From NCBI GenBank assembly GCA_964359565.1, contig CAYHTN010000077.1, positions 1 through 5,598 on the forward strand: DNA of 5,598 nt. The letters run 5' to 3'. The DNA is from JAGOTP01 sp964359565 (GTDB lineage: Bacteria > Patescibacteriota > Patescibacteriia > 2-12-FULL-60-25). Within the stretch, counting starts at the first letter, position 1; every line of letters starts with the position of its first letter. The notes below the pieces were generated by a model. It was given only the letters and a program-made list of their open reading frames with translations, made no database searches and had not been told where the DNA came from. The position numbers were made by a program, and so were the translations under genes. This document shows positions 1 through 5,598 of the stretch, one piece after another.

Positions 1-1
1 G

Positions 2-2767
2 TCTTCTCCTGGAGAGATGGTCGAAGCGTATAAGCACCTGCCTGAAGTAATTGAGAATACGCGAAAGATCGCGGATCGTTGCAATGTCGAGATCGGATTA
101 GGGAAAAATCATCTTCCTCGCTTTGATGTTCCAGAAGGGCAGACCGACATGACCTTTCTTCGTGCCTTATGTGAGAAAGGTCTGGTCGATCGCTATCCGG
201 AACCGGTCCATCAACAAGAAGCCCGCGAACGGATGGGGTTTGAGCTTGCGACGATTGAGCGTATGGGTTTTGCGGCGTATTTCTTGATCGTGCAAGACTA
301 TATCGTTTGGGCGAAAGAGCACGGTGTGATTGTGGGCCCAGGGAGAGGCTCTGCGGCTGGATCTGTCGTTGCCTATGCCCTTCGTATCACAAACCTTGAT
401 CCGTTGCGTTATGGTCTGCTCTTCGAGCGTTTTTTGAACCCGGATCGTATCTACATGCCGGATATCGATACCGACTTTGATGATGTCCGTCGCAAAGACG
501 TGATCGAATATGTGACCAAAAAGTACGGGGCCGATCGTGTTGCAGGGATCATTACGTTTGGAACGATGGCAGCTCGAGCGGTGGTTCGTGATGTAGGTCG
601 TGTCCTCGGCCTTCCGTATGCGGACGTCGATCGAATCGCCAAAGTCGTGCCGCCACCGGTTCAAGGCAAACATATTCCGCTTGAGACCTCGATCAAAGAA
701 GCGCCGGAACTTAAAGCGATGTACGAAGGTGATGAACGAATTCGTCGTTTGATTGATTTGGCCATTAAACTTGAAGGAACGACGCGTCACGCGTCCCAAC
801 ATGCTTGTGGCATTGTGATCTCACCAGAGTCGCTCTCTTGCTACTCTCCACTTCAAAAAGCGCAAGGAGGGGACGTCGATCAGGTCGTTCAATACGACGG
901 TCATTCCGTTGAAGCGATCGGTCTCTTAAAGATGGACTTTTTAGGATTGTCCAACTTATCCGTCATCCAAGATTGTTTGACCATCATGAAGGCCGTTTAC
1001 GAGGTAAACGTGAATATCGATGAAATTCCTCTCGATGATCAAAAAACCTACGAACTCTTAGGAAGAGGGGATACGACGGGTGTGTTCCAATTGGAGTCTG
1101 ACGGCATGAAAAAATACATTCGTGAATTAAAACCATCCGCGATTGAAGATATTATCGCCATGGTGGCCCTTTATCGTCCGGGACCGATGCAGTTTATTGA
1201 ATCCTTCATTGCCCGTAAGCATGGGCGTGAGCGGATTAGTTACATTCATCCTCTGACCGAGAATGCCCTTAAGAATACGTATGGGATCCCAGTCTACCAG
1301 GAGCAAGTCATGCAAGTCTCAAAAGATATGGCCGGCTTCACCCCAGGAGAAGCCGATACGTTACGTAAGGCGATGGGAAAAAAGATTGCCAAACTGATGG
1401 CGGAGTTACGCGTAAAATTTATTGAAGGATCGGTTAAAAATAATGTCGAACGAGAGAAGGCCGAAGCGATTTTTAAACAGTTCGAGGATTTTGCGGCCTA
1501 CGGTTTCAACAAATCTCATGCGGCGTGTTATGCCCTCATTGCTTATCAAACCGCCTATTTAAAAGCCTACTGGCCTGATGCATTCATGGCTGCGCTTTTA
1601 AACTCCGACTGTCAGAATATCGATCGTGTCACGATTGAGGTGGAAGAATGTCGTCGCATGGGCATGGAGGTCTTACCACCAGACGTGAATGAATCTTTTA
1701 CGCGCTTTACCGTTATCAAAGGACAAAATAAACTCCGATTTGGACTTCTCGCCATTAAAGGGTTGGGAGAAGACGTGGCCGAAGAAATCATCAAAGAACG
1801 AAAGGTGAATGGTCCGTACGAAAACATGGTCGATTTCATTGCCCGGATGAACCACAAGTCTTTCAATCGACGTTCATTAGAATCCTTGGTGCGCTCGGGC
1901 GCTTTTGATCGCTTTGAAGAGCGTAATAAGCTCTATTTCAACGTTGATACCATCATCGATTATCATAAACGATTCTTGATCGAAGCCCATTCCGGTCAGT
2001 TCAATCTGTTTGCTTCTAATGAGGTAGGAAAGTCACGGCCACAGCTCCTGTTAAAGGGGGCACCGACCGCGACCCAGCGGGAACTATTGAGTTGGGAGAA
2101 AGAGCTATTAGGGTTGTATGTCTCCGCTCATCCGTTTGAAGCGTATGCGAAGCGTTTAGGCGGACTTTATCACCCGATCGTCAATATTCATGAACGAAAG
2201 AAAGAAAAGACCACCCGTCTCGCCGGAATCATTACAATGGCGAAGAAGATTCTCACCAAAAATAACGAACCAATGGTGTTTGCAAAGATCGAAGATATGA
2301 CCGGCGATCTCGAAGTCGTGGTCTTTCCTCGAGTCTATAAAGAGAAACCAGAAATTTGGGAGGCAGATAAAATTCTCGTCGTTTCGGGTCGTGCCCAAAA
2401 TAAAGAAGGGGAATGGAAGCTCTTAGCGGAGGCGGGCTACGAAGTAAATGACGATAATATCGACGAAATTGCCAAATACGTCACTCAACCAAATGATACG
2501 GAAGAAAAAGCAGAAGAGGTCGTGGTTGATACAACCCGGATGCAAGCCGTAAATCTTTGGCTCCGCGCCCAATTACCTGAATCAATGCTTCTTAAGCTTC
2601 GAGCGGTGCTCGATAAATACCCAGGCCAATACCGAGTCTATTTCACGATTGACCATCCATCCGGCAAGCAAAAGATTTTATCGTCGTATCGTATCTCCTT
2701 TAACGAATTGATCGCGAAAGAATTGGAGGGGCTTCTCGGACCAGAAACGGTGAAAGCGGAAGTGTAA
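2..2767 (+). CDS. dnaE: DNA polymerase III subunit alpha, 5' end outside the window
   Basis: Catalytic subunit of the replicative DNA polymerase III holoenzyme, which extends primed template in the cytoplasm. The reading frame is open from base 2. The ATG at 17 is not the true start: the residues before it (SSPGE) continue the conserved segment leading into EMVEAYKHLPEVIENT, and the PHP domain plus the start of the polymerase region lie upstream. Residues are numbered from ATG 17. The GPGRGSAAGS motif is at 107-116. The PDIDTDF motif at 148-154 supplies catalytic Asp149 and Asp151 (E. coli D401 and D403), and KMDFLG at 305-310 supplies Asp307 (E. coli D555). Helix-hairpin-helix region is at about 575-632, a clamp-binding QFNLF at 661-665, the LLGLYVSAHPFE segment at 697-708, an OB fold at about 733-808, and a C-terminal domain at about 840-913. 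All three catalytic aspartates are intact and there is no intein or frameshift. It ends in TAA, 36 nt before the next gene. The architecture is DnaE-type, not PolC. Confidence 0.97.
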   Translation, partial: SSPGEMVEAYKHLPEVIENTRKIADRCNVEIGLGKNHLPRFDVPEGQTDMTFLRALCEKGLVDRYPEPVHQQEARERMGFELATIERMGFAAYFLIVQDYIVWAKEHGVIVGPGRGSAAGSVVAYALRITNLDPLRYGLLFERFLNPDRIYMPDIDTDFDDVRRKDVIEYVTKKYGADRVAGIITFGTMAARAVVRDVGRVLGLPYADVDRIAKVVPPPVQGKHIPLETSIKEAPELKAMYEGDERIRRLIDLAIKLEGTTRHASQHACGIVISPESLSCYSPLQKAQGGDVDQVVQYDGHSVEAIGLLKMDFLGLSNLSVIQDCLTIMKAVYEVNVNIDEIPLDDQKTYELLGRGDTTGVFQLESDGMKKYIRELKPSAIEDIIAMVALYRPGPMQFIESFIARKHGRERISYIHPLTENALKNTYGIPVYQEQVMQVSKDMAGFTPGEADTLRKAMGKKIAKLMAELRVKFIEGSVKNNVEREKAEAIFKQFEDFAAYGFNKSHAACYALIAYQTAYLKAYWPDAFMAALLNSDCQNIDRVTIEVEECRRMGMEVLPPDVNESFTRFTVIKGQNKLRFGLLAIKGLGEDVAEEIIKERKVNGPYENMVDFIARMNHKSFNRRSLESLVRSGAFDRFEERNKLYFNVDTIIDYHKRFLIEAHSGQFNLFASNEVGKSRPQLLLKGAPTATQRELLSWEKELLGLYVSAHPFEAYAKRLGGLYHPIVNIHERKKEKTTRLAGIITMAKKILTKNNEPMVFAKIEDMTGDLEVVVFPRVYKEKPEIWEADKILVVSGRAQNKEGEWKLLAEAGYEVNDDNIDEIAKYVTQPNDTEEKAEEVVVDTTRMQAVNLWLRAQLPESMLLKLRAVLDKYPGQYRVYFTIDHPSGKQKILSSYRISFNELIAKELEGLLGPETVKAEV
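1997..2011 (+). other. Beta-clamp-binding motif of DnaE (QFNLF)
   Basis: The codons encode Gln-Phe-Asn-Leu-Phe, residues 661-665 counted from ATG 17. They lie between the helix-hairpin-helix region and the OB fold. This is where DnaE proteins carry the internal peptide that binds the sliding clamp (E. coli QADMF at 920-924), and the sequence fits the usual Gln-x-x-Leu-Phe pattern. The motif is seen directly; clamp binding is inferred from the family. Confidence 0.8.
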
Positions 2768-2776
2768 GAGGTAGAG

Positions 2777-2781
2777 AGGAG
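2777..2781 (+). promoter_or_regulatory. Shine-Dalgarno-like AGGAG placed for an out-of-frame ATG
   Basis: AGGAG sits inside a purine-rich stretch just after the dnaE stop. It is 22 nt from the nuclease ATG at 2804, too far for a normal ribosome binding site. It is 6 nt from the ATG at 2788, an ideal spacing, but that ATG opens a different frame that stops at 2931 after 47 codons. It may be an incidental purine tract, or it may recruit ribosomes onto a dnaE read-through transcript. Confidence 0.4.
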
Positions 2782-2788
2782 AGCGATA

Positions 2789-2797
2789 TGTTACAAT
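2789..2797 (+). promoter_or_regulatory. Extended -10 promoter element for a probable leaderless nuclease transcript
   Basis: TG-T-TACAAT matches an extended -10 element: TG, one base, then a hexamer differing from TATAAT at one position. Six bases separate the hexamer from the ATG at 2804, so transcription would be expected to begin at or very near the A of that start codon and give a leaderless mRNA. No convincing -35 box lies 17 bp upstream (AGGTAG), which an extended -10 can tolerate. The match is seen; the activity is inferred. Confidence 0.5.
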
Positions 2798-2803
2798 TCG
2801 TCC

Positions 2804-4153
2804 ATGCACATTACGTTCTTTGGTGCGACGCGCGAAGTCACGGGTTCGTGTTACCTCGTGGAGACGGCCAAGACGCGTATTCTCGTCGACTGTGGCATGT
2901 TTCAAGGCGGAGCGTTTTGCGAAGCGCGTAATTTTAAAACCTTTCCGTTTGACCCTCGTACCATTGATGCGGTCTTAATCACGCATGCGCACTTAGACCA
3001 TACCGGGCGTCTTCCGAAGCTTTCCGGGGGAGGATTTAAAGGCAAGGTCTATCTCACCCCGCCGACCGGCCCACTCGCGAAGCTTGTACTGGAAGACGCC
3101 TTTCATATCATGCAAGAAGGTTTTCGACGTGAGGCGCGTCCGATGCTTTACGAAGAAAAGGATATCATCGATATTATGCGTCGCTTTCGTTCAGTCGAAT
3201 ATAATCGACCGCTTGATCTTGGCGACGTATCCGTCCGTTTTCGTGAAGCAGGACATATTTTTGGCAGTGCCTTCATCGAAATCGAAGAGAAGGGCGGAGC
3301 ACGTATCGCTTTTTCTGGAGATCTTGGCAATGATCACGTGCCGATTTTGCGTGATACCGCTCAACTTGGAGAAGTTGATGCGCTTGTGATGGAATCAACC
3401 TACGGCAATAAGATGCATGAAGATGAGTCTGCCCGTACGGTAAAATTGCGTGAGCATATGCTTCGAACAATCAAGCAGAAGGGGGTCCTCATTATCCCTG
3501 CGTTCGCGATTGAACGGACCCAACAACTCCTGTATGAAATGAACCATTTGGTCGAACATCATGATGTTCCTCAAATCAATGTTTATCTCGATAGTCCCAT
3601 GGCAATTGGGGCAACAGAGGTCATGCGTGATTTCCCTCAATATTACGATGAAGAGGCGCTCCGTGATGTTTCGACAGGAGACGATCTTTTTGATTTTCCG
3701 GGTCTCCATGTGTGTCGTACCCGTGATCAGTCAAAAGAGATTAACCAAGCTCCTTATCCAAAGATCATTATCTCTGGTTCGGGTATGATGAATGGTGGTC
3801 GCATCTTGCACCATCTCGTTCGTTATCTTGGTGATCATCGCACCACCGTTCTTGTCGTCGGGTATCAGGCTCAAGGAACCCTTGGTCGTCGATTGGCCGA
3901 TGGTCAGCGGGTCGTGGACGTCTTGAGTGAACGAATTGCGGTTCAGGCGCTCGTGACCACGATTGGTGCCTACAGTGCTCACGCCGATAAAGAAAAGTTA
4001 ATTCGTTGGGTAGGCGACGCCAAGCGTCGTCCGAAAAAGATCTACTGTACCCATGGAGAAGAAGAGTCGAGCGTCTTTCTCGCAAAGACGCTTCATGAGC
4101 GACTGGGGATTGAGGCGCTGGTTCCTCGGGTTGGTGAAGTTGTAGCGGTATGA
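2804..4153 (+). CDS. Beta-CASP metallo-beta-lactamase-fold ribonuclease
   Basis: Probable zinc-dependent RNA endo/exonuclease of the CPSF-73-like beta-CASP family, acting on RNA in the cytoplasm. The 449 residues contain the full active site: Asp29 in LVDCG, HAHLDH at 61-66, His151 in AGHIFGSA and Asp173 in FSGDLG. The beta-CASP motifs follow: Glu197 in MESTYG (A), His393 in AYSAHAD (B) and His417 in THGEE (C). The GSGMMNGGRI segment at 325-334 is also typical. The length fits the single-domain bacterial type (for example Thermus TTHA0252). It lacks the N-terminal KH domains of archaeal homologues and the C-terminal domain of RNase J. The start at 2804 is chosen because MHITFFGATREVTGSCYL matches the usual family N-terminus from its first residue, although no Shine-Dalgarno is correctly placed for it. 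Its TGA stop overlaps the transporter ATG. RNA substrate specificity cannot be read from sequence. Confidence 0.93.
   Translation: MHITFFGATREVTGSCYLVETAKTRILVDCGMFQGGAFCEARNFKTFPFDPRTIDAVLITHAHLDHTGRLPKLSGGGFKGKVYLTPPTGPLAKLVLEDAFHIMQEGFRREARPMLYEEKDIIDIMRRFRSVEYNRPLDLGDVSVRFREAGHIFGSAFIEIEEKGGARIAFSGDLGNDHVPILRDTAQLGEVDALVMESTYGNKMHEDESARTVKLREHMLRTIKQKGVLIIPAFAIERTQQLLYEMNHLVEHHDVPQINVYLDSPMAIGATEVMRDFPQYYDEEALRDVSTGDDLFDFPGLHVCRTRDQSKEINQAPYPKIIISGSGMMNGGRILHHLVRYLGDHRTTVLVVGYQAQGTLGRRLADGQRVVDVLSERIAVQALVTTIGAYSAHADKEKLIRWVGDAKRRPKKIYCTHGEEESSVFLAKTLHERLGIEALVPRVGEVVAV
3554..3569. repeat. Perfect 16-bp palindrome inside the nuclease gene
   Basis: GAACATCATGATGTTC equals its own reverse complement over all 16 bases, and the flanking bases do not extend it. 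It encodes part of the EHHDVP segment of the beta-CASP domain. The symmetry is certain. A role as protein-binding site or hairpin is unproven, and codon chance is a fair alternative. Confidence 0.4.
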
Positions 4154-5079
4154 TGACCTGGCTCTTGCTCGCGATTGGAGGCCATATTGCGAATGCGGCA
4201 GCCTTTTTGGTTGATAAAATGCTCCTGTCGCAAGCATTTAAACGGAGTGCCACTTACGCTGTCTTGATGGGAGGTCTCTCAACGATCGTGATTGTCGCAA
4301 GTCCTTGGGTATCAGCCTGGCCAGATCGATCGCTCTTTCCCTACGTCCTCGCATTTGGTGGCTGTTTTGTGTTCGCGCTCTGGGCCTTCTTCGAAGCGAT
4401 GCGACGTGAAGAAGCGTCTCGGGTCGTCCCGATCGTGGGCGCTCTTGTTCCGCTTTTTACCCTCTTGGGGGAATCGCTATTTTTAGGAGGGGTGTTATCT
4501 TCTCGAGAGCTGATCGGTTTTCTCTTCCTTGTTCTTTCCACCATTTTGTTTACCAGAGGTTCCCATAAACGTTCATCCGTGAGTTGGAAGGTGATCGGGT
4601 TTTCCGCTCTGGCCGCTTTTCTGTTCGCGAGTGCGTCTCTCAATGGAAAATTTGCCTTTGATCATGCGCCGTTTGTTGGCGTGCTGATCTTGTCGCGCTT
4701 GTGTGGATTTGTGACCGCCCTCTTGATTGCTCTCATTGCAGATACGGCTACCCGTACAGAAATTCGAAACGTCTTTTTTCCGGCAAAAAAGAAAACAAAA
4801 AAGCAGTTTTCTCTTGGCACGAAGGCTTCTGCGATTATCGGTCAGCTGCTTGGAGGCGCAGGATTCATCTGTGTGCATCTCGCCATGATTCAGGGAAGCG
4901 CGGCGATCGTAAACGCGCTTCAAGCGGTTCAGTATGGCATTTTGGTCCTATTGGCCTGGATTGGAGGTTCGCATCTTCGCAAGATTTTAAATGAAGAAAC
5001 ATCTTCCAAGACTCTCCTTCAAAAGGGGATTGGTATTCTCGCCGTCGCGACTGGTCTCTGGTTTCTGACTCAATCTTGA
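4150..5079 (+). CDS. Ten-helix transporter of the drug/metabolite (EamA-like) superfamily
   Basis: Inner-membrane protein of 309 residues, the normal length for a two-repeat DMT transporter. Hydrophobic helices are at about 3-20, 34-50, 62-82, 92-113, 119-136, 147-163, 173-197, 226-246, 250-272 and 291-307, giving five plus five. The segment at 89-113, with GALVPLFTLLGE and Glu108, resembles the conserved fourth helix of EamA domains; the second repeat lacks this Gly-Glu. Substrate is unknown: relatives move amino acids, sugars, nucleotide derivatives or drugs. The start ATG overlaps the nuclease stop as ATGA, implying translational coupling; a second ATG follows at once at 4153. Basic residues concentrate in the loops after helices 1, 3, 5, 7 and 9, including KKKTKK at 213-218, which is opposite to the usual DMT orientation. 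The superfamily call is fairly firm; the exact family is not. Confidence 0.75.
   Translation: MMTWLLLAIGGHIANAAAFLVDKMLLSQAFKRSATYAVLMGGLSTIVIVASPWVSAWPDRSLFPYVLAFGGCFVFALWAFFEAMRREEASRVVPIVGALVPLFTLLGESLFLGGVLSSRELIGFLFLVLSTILFTRGSHKRSSVSWKVIGFSALAAFLFASASLNGKFAFDHAPFVGVLILSRLCGFVTALLIALIADTATRTEIRNVFFPAKKKTKKQFSLGTKASAIIGQLLGGAGFICVHLAMIQGSAAIVNALQAVQYGILVLLAWIGGSHLRKILNEETSSKTLLQKGIGILAVATGLWFLTQS
4785..4803 (+). promoter_or_regulatory. Two tandem A_AAA_AAG slippery heptamers (candidate -1 frameshift site)
   Basis: A_AAA_AAG occurs at 4785-4791 and again at 4797-4803. Both are in the zero-frame phase needed for -1 slippage (gcA AAA AAG and acA AAA AAG), the heptamer used in E. coli dnaX. 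The -1 frame then stays open to the TGA at 4992-4994, which would replace the last three helices by a 63- to 67-residue basic tail. I see no strong upstream Shine-Dalgarno-like stimulator or downstream hairpin, so this may simply reflect the Lys-rich loop. Confidence 0.25.
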
Positions 5080-5080
5080 T

Positions 5081-5598
5081 ATGAAAAAGCATCTTCGACC
5101 GTTGCTTCGTCCGTTTTACCTCACTCTTTTTCTAGGTTTTGGCACTGCACTTTTGGTGTTCATCCTATTTTTCTGGGCCGGCTTCCCCATGCGGACCGAT
5201 CAATCTTCCTCTGAGATTCAATACGGTATGAGCTGGAGTCCACCCTATGCACGTTATTTAGGTATTTCTTCCGAAGCGGGGTTAGAGGCAGCGATTACCG
5301 AACTCAAGGTGCAGCATGTGCGTTTTTCAACCGAATGGAGCTCGCTTGAACCAGAGCCGGGTCAGTTTGATTGGCGCGATCTTGATCGTCATCTCGATCT
5401 TTTGGCGGCACATGAGATTCCCGTGACGCTTGCGATTGGGTTTAAAACGCCTCGTTGGCCGGAGTGTTCTCATCCTGTTTGGGCGAATCATTTGTCTCGG
5501 ATCGAGCGTGAAAAGGCTCTACGGATTTATCTGAAGGCCCTCGTCATGCATGTACGCGCCAGTCCTGAGATCGTCGCCTGGCAAGTGGAGAATGAGCC
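5081..5598 (+). CDS. Membrane-anchored clan-A glycoside hydrolase (cellulase/beta-galactosidase-like), 3' end outside the window
   Basis: Only the first 172 codons plus two bases are present. A basic N-terminus (MKKHLRPLLR) and a hydrophobic segment at about 12-34 form a signal anchor, so the enzyme should face the outside. From about residue 47 it resembles the first half of a (beta/alpha)8 barrel of GH clan A: YGMSWSPPYARYLGI at 48-62, VRFSTEWSSLEPEPGQFDW at 80-98, VTLAIGFKTPRWPEC at 115-129, then the fourth strand with WQVENE. Asn171-Glu172 followed by CC (so Pro) is the Asn-Glu-Pro motif whose Glu is the acid/base. The nucleophile Glu lies downstream and cannot be checked. GH5, GH39 or GH42 relatives cannot be separated here, and the glycan substrate is unknown. 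The ATG follows the transporter TGA after one base with no clear Shine-Dalgarno, so it is probably translated by coupling. Confidence 0.78.
   Translation, partial: MKKHLRPLLRPFYLTLFLGFGTALLVFILFFWAGFPMRTDQSSSEIQYGMSWSPPYARYLGISSEAGLEAAITELKVQHVRFSTEWSSLEPEPGQFDWRDLDRHLDLLAAHEIPVTLAIGFKTPRWPECSHPVWANHLSRIEREKALRIYLKALVMHVRASPEIVAWQVENE

Noticed and set aside
17..19. ATG at 17 as the start of dnaE, implying a polymerase naturally lacking its PHP domain
   Set aside because: The frame is open to the window edge and the residues before ATG 17 continue a conserved DnaE segment, so the gene is simply cut by the window.
461..481. Unusual PDIDTDF in place of PDFDVDF at the polymerase active site
   Set aside because: Both catalytic aspartates are kept and the residue between them varies among bacterial DnaE proteins (for example Ile, Val, Met or Thr), so it is not a defect.
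167..802. Antisense open frame of 211 codons within dnaE
   Set aside because: It lies wholly opposite conserved DnaE catalytic sequence, has a low-complexity Arg/His/Thr-rich composition typical of a complement-strand shadow, and has no recognisable domain or start signal.
300..960. Possible DnaE intein or split-gene junction in the catalytic core
   Set aside because: The motifs from GPGRGS through PDIDTDF to KMDFLG run at normal spacing, with no inserted block and no intein splice signature.
994..1010. Hairpin CGTTTAC-GAG-GTAAACG in dnaE as a terminator or regulator
   Set aside because: The 7-bp stem has no trailing T-run, sits mid-gene, and an inverted repeat this short is expected by chance in a few kilobases.
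2788..2931. 47-codon ORF starting at ATG 2788 as a real small gene
   Set aside because: It has a well-spaced Shine-Dalgarno, but most of its length overlaps the nuclease in another frame and its peptide looks like a shadow of the conserved N-terminus. It is mentioned only as a possible regulatory ORF.
3768..4253. Antisense open frame of 161 codons spanning the nuclease-transporter junction
   Set aside because: It is opposite two well-supported genes, is rich in Arg, His and Pro, and shows no family motif. It is best explained as a shadow frame.

Overview
The window is bacterial and reads in one direction. Four genes lie on the + strand with almost no space between them: the 3' part of dnaE (replicative DNA polymerase III alpha subunit), a beta-CASP metallo-beta-lactamase-fold RNA-processing nuclease, a ten-helix transporter of the drug/metabolite (EamA-like) superfamily, and the 5' part of a membrane-anchored clan-A glycoside hydrolase. 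The base composition is moderate by eye. TGA and TAA both serve as stops, so the standard bacterial code applies. The DnaE type, the single-domain beta-CASP protein and the hydrolase with its PRWPEC segment recall candidate phyla radiation (Patescibacteria) genomes. This assignment is from memory and is low to moderate in confidence.

Layout: 2-2767 dnaE, already open at the left edge with its PHP domain outside the window. 2768-2803 is the only real intergenic gap (36 nt), holding a purine-rich Shine-Dalgarno-like tract and an extended -10 promoter element. 2804-4153 beta-CASP nuclease. 4150-5079 transporter, overlapping the nuclease by ATGA. 5081-5598 hydrolase, starting one base after the transporter stop and cut by the right edge exactly at its catalytic Asn-Glu-Pro motif. 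No stretch over 300 bases lacks a gene. I see no tRNA, rRNA, CRISPR array, insertion sequence, intein or rho-independent terminator.

The last three genes look translationally coupled on one transcript, either reading through from dnaE or starting at the promoter just upstream of the nuclease start. They do not form an obvious pathway. Replication, RNA processing, membrane export or uptake, and cell-surface glycan hydrolysis are probably just packed together, as is usual in compact genomes.

I do not see a clearly novel multi-gene system. The observations most worth following are the probable leaderless start of the nuclease gene, with a well-spaced Shine-Dalgarno serving an out-of-frame ATG; two tandem A_AAA_AAG slippery heptamers in the transporter; a charge distribution suggesting that the transporter sits inverted in the membrane; a perfect 16-bp palindrome inside the nuclease gene; and a high frequency of CGATCG.
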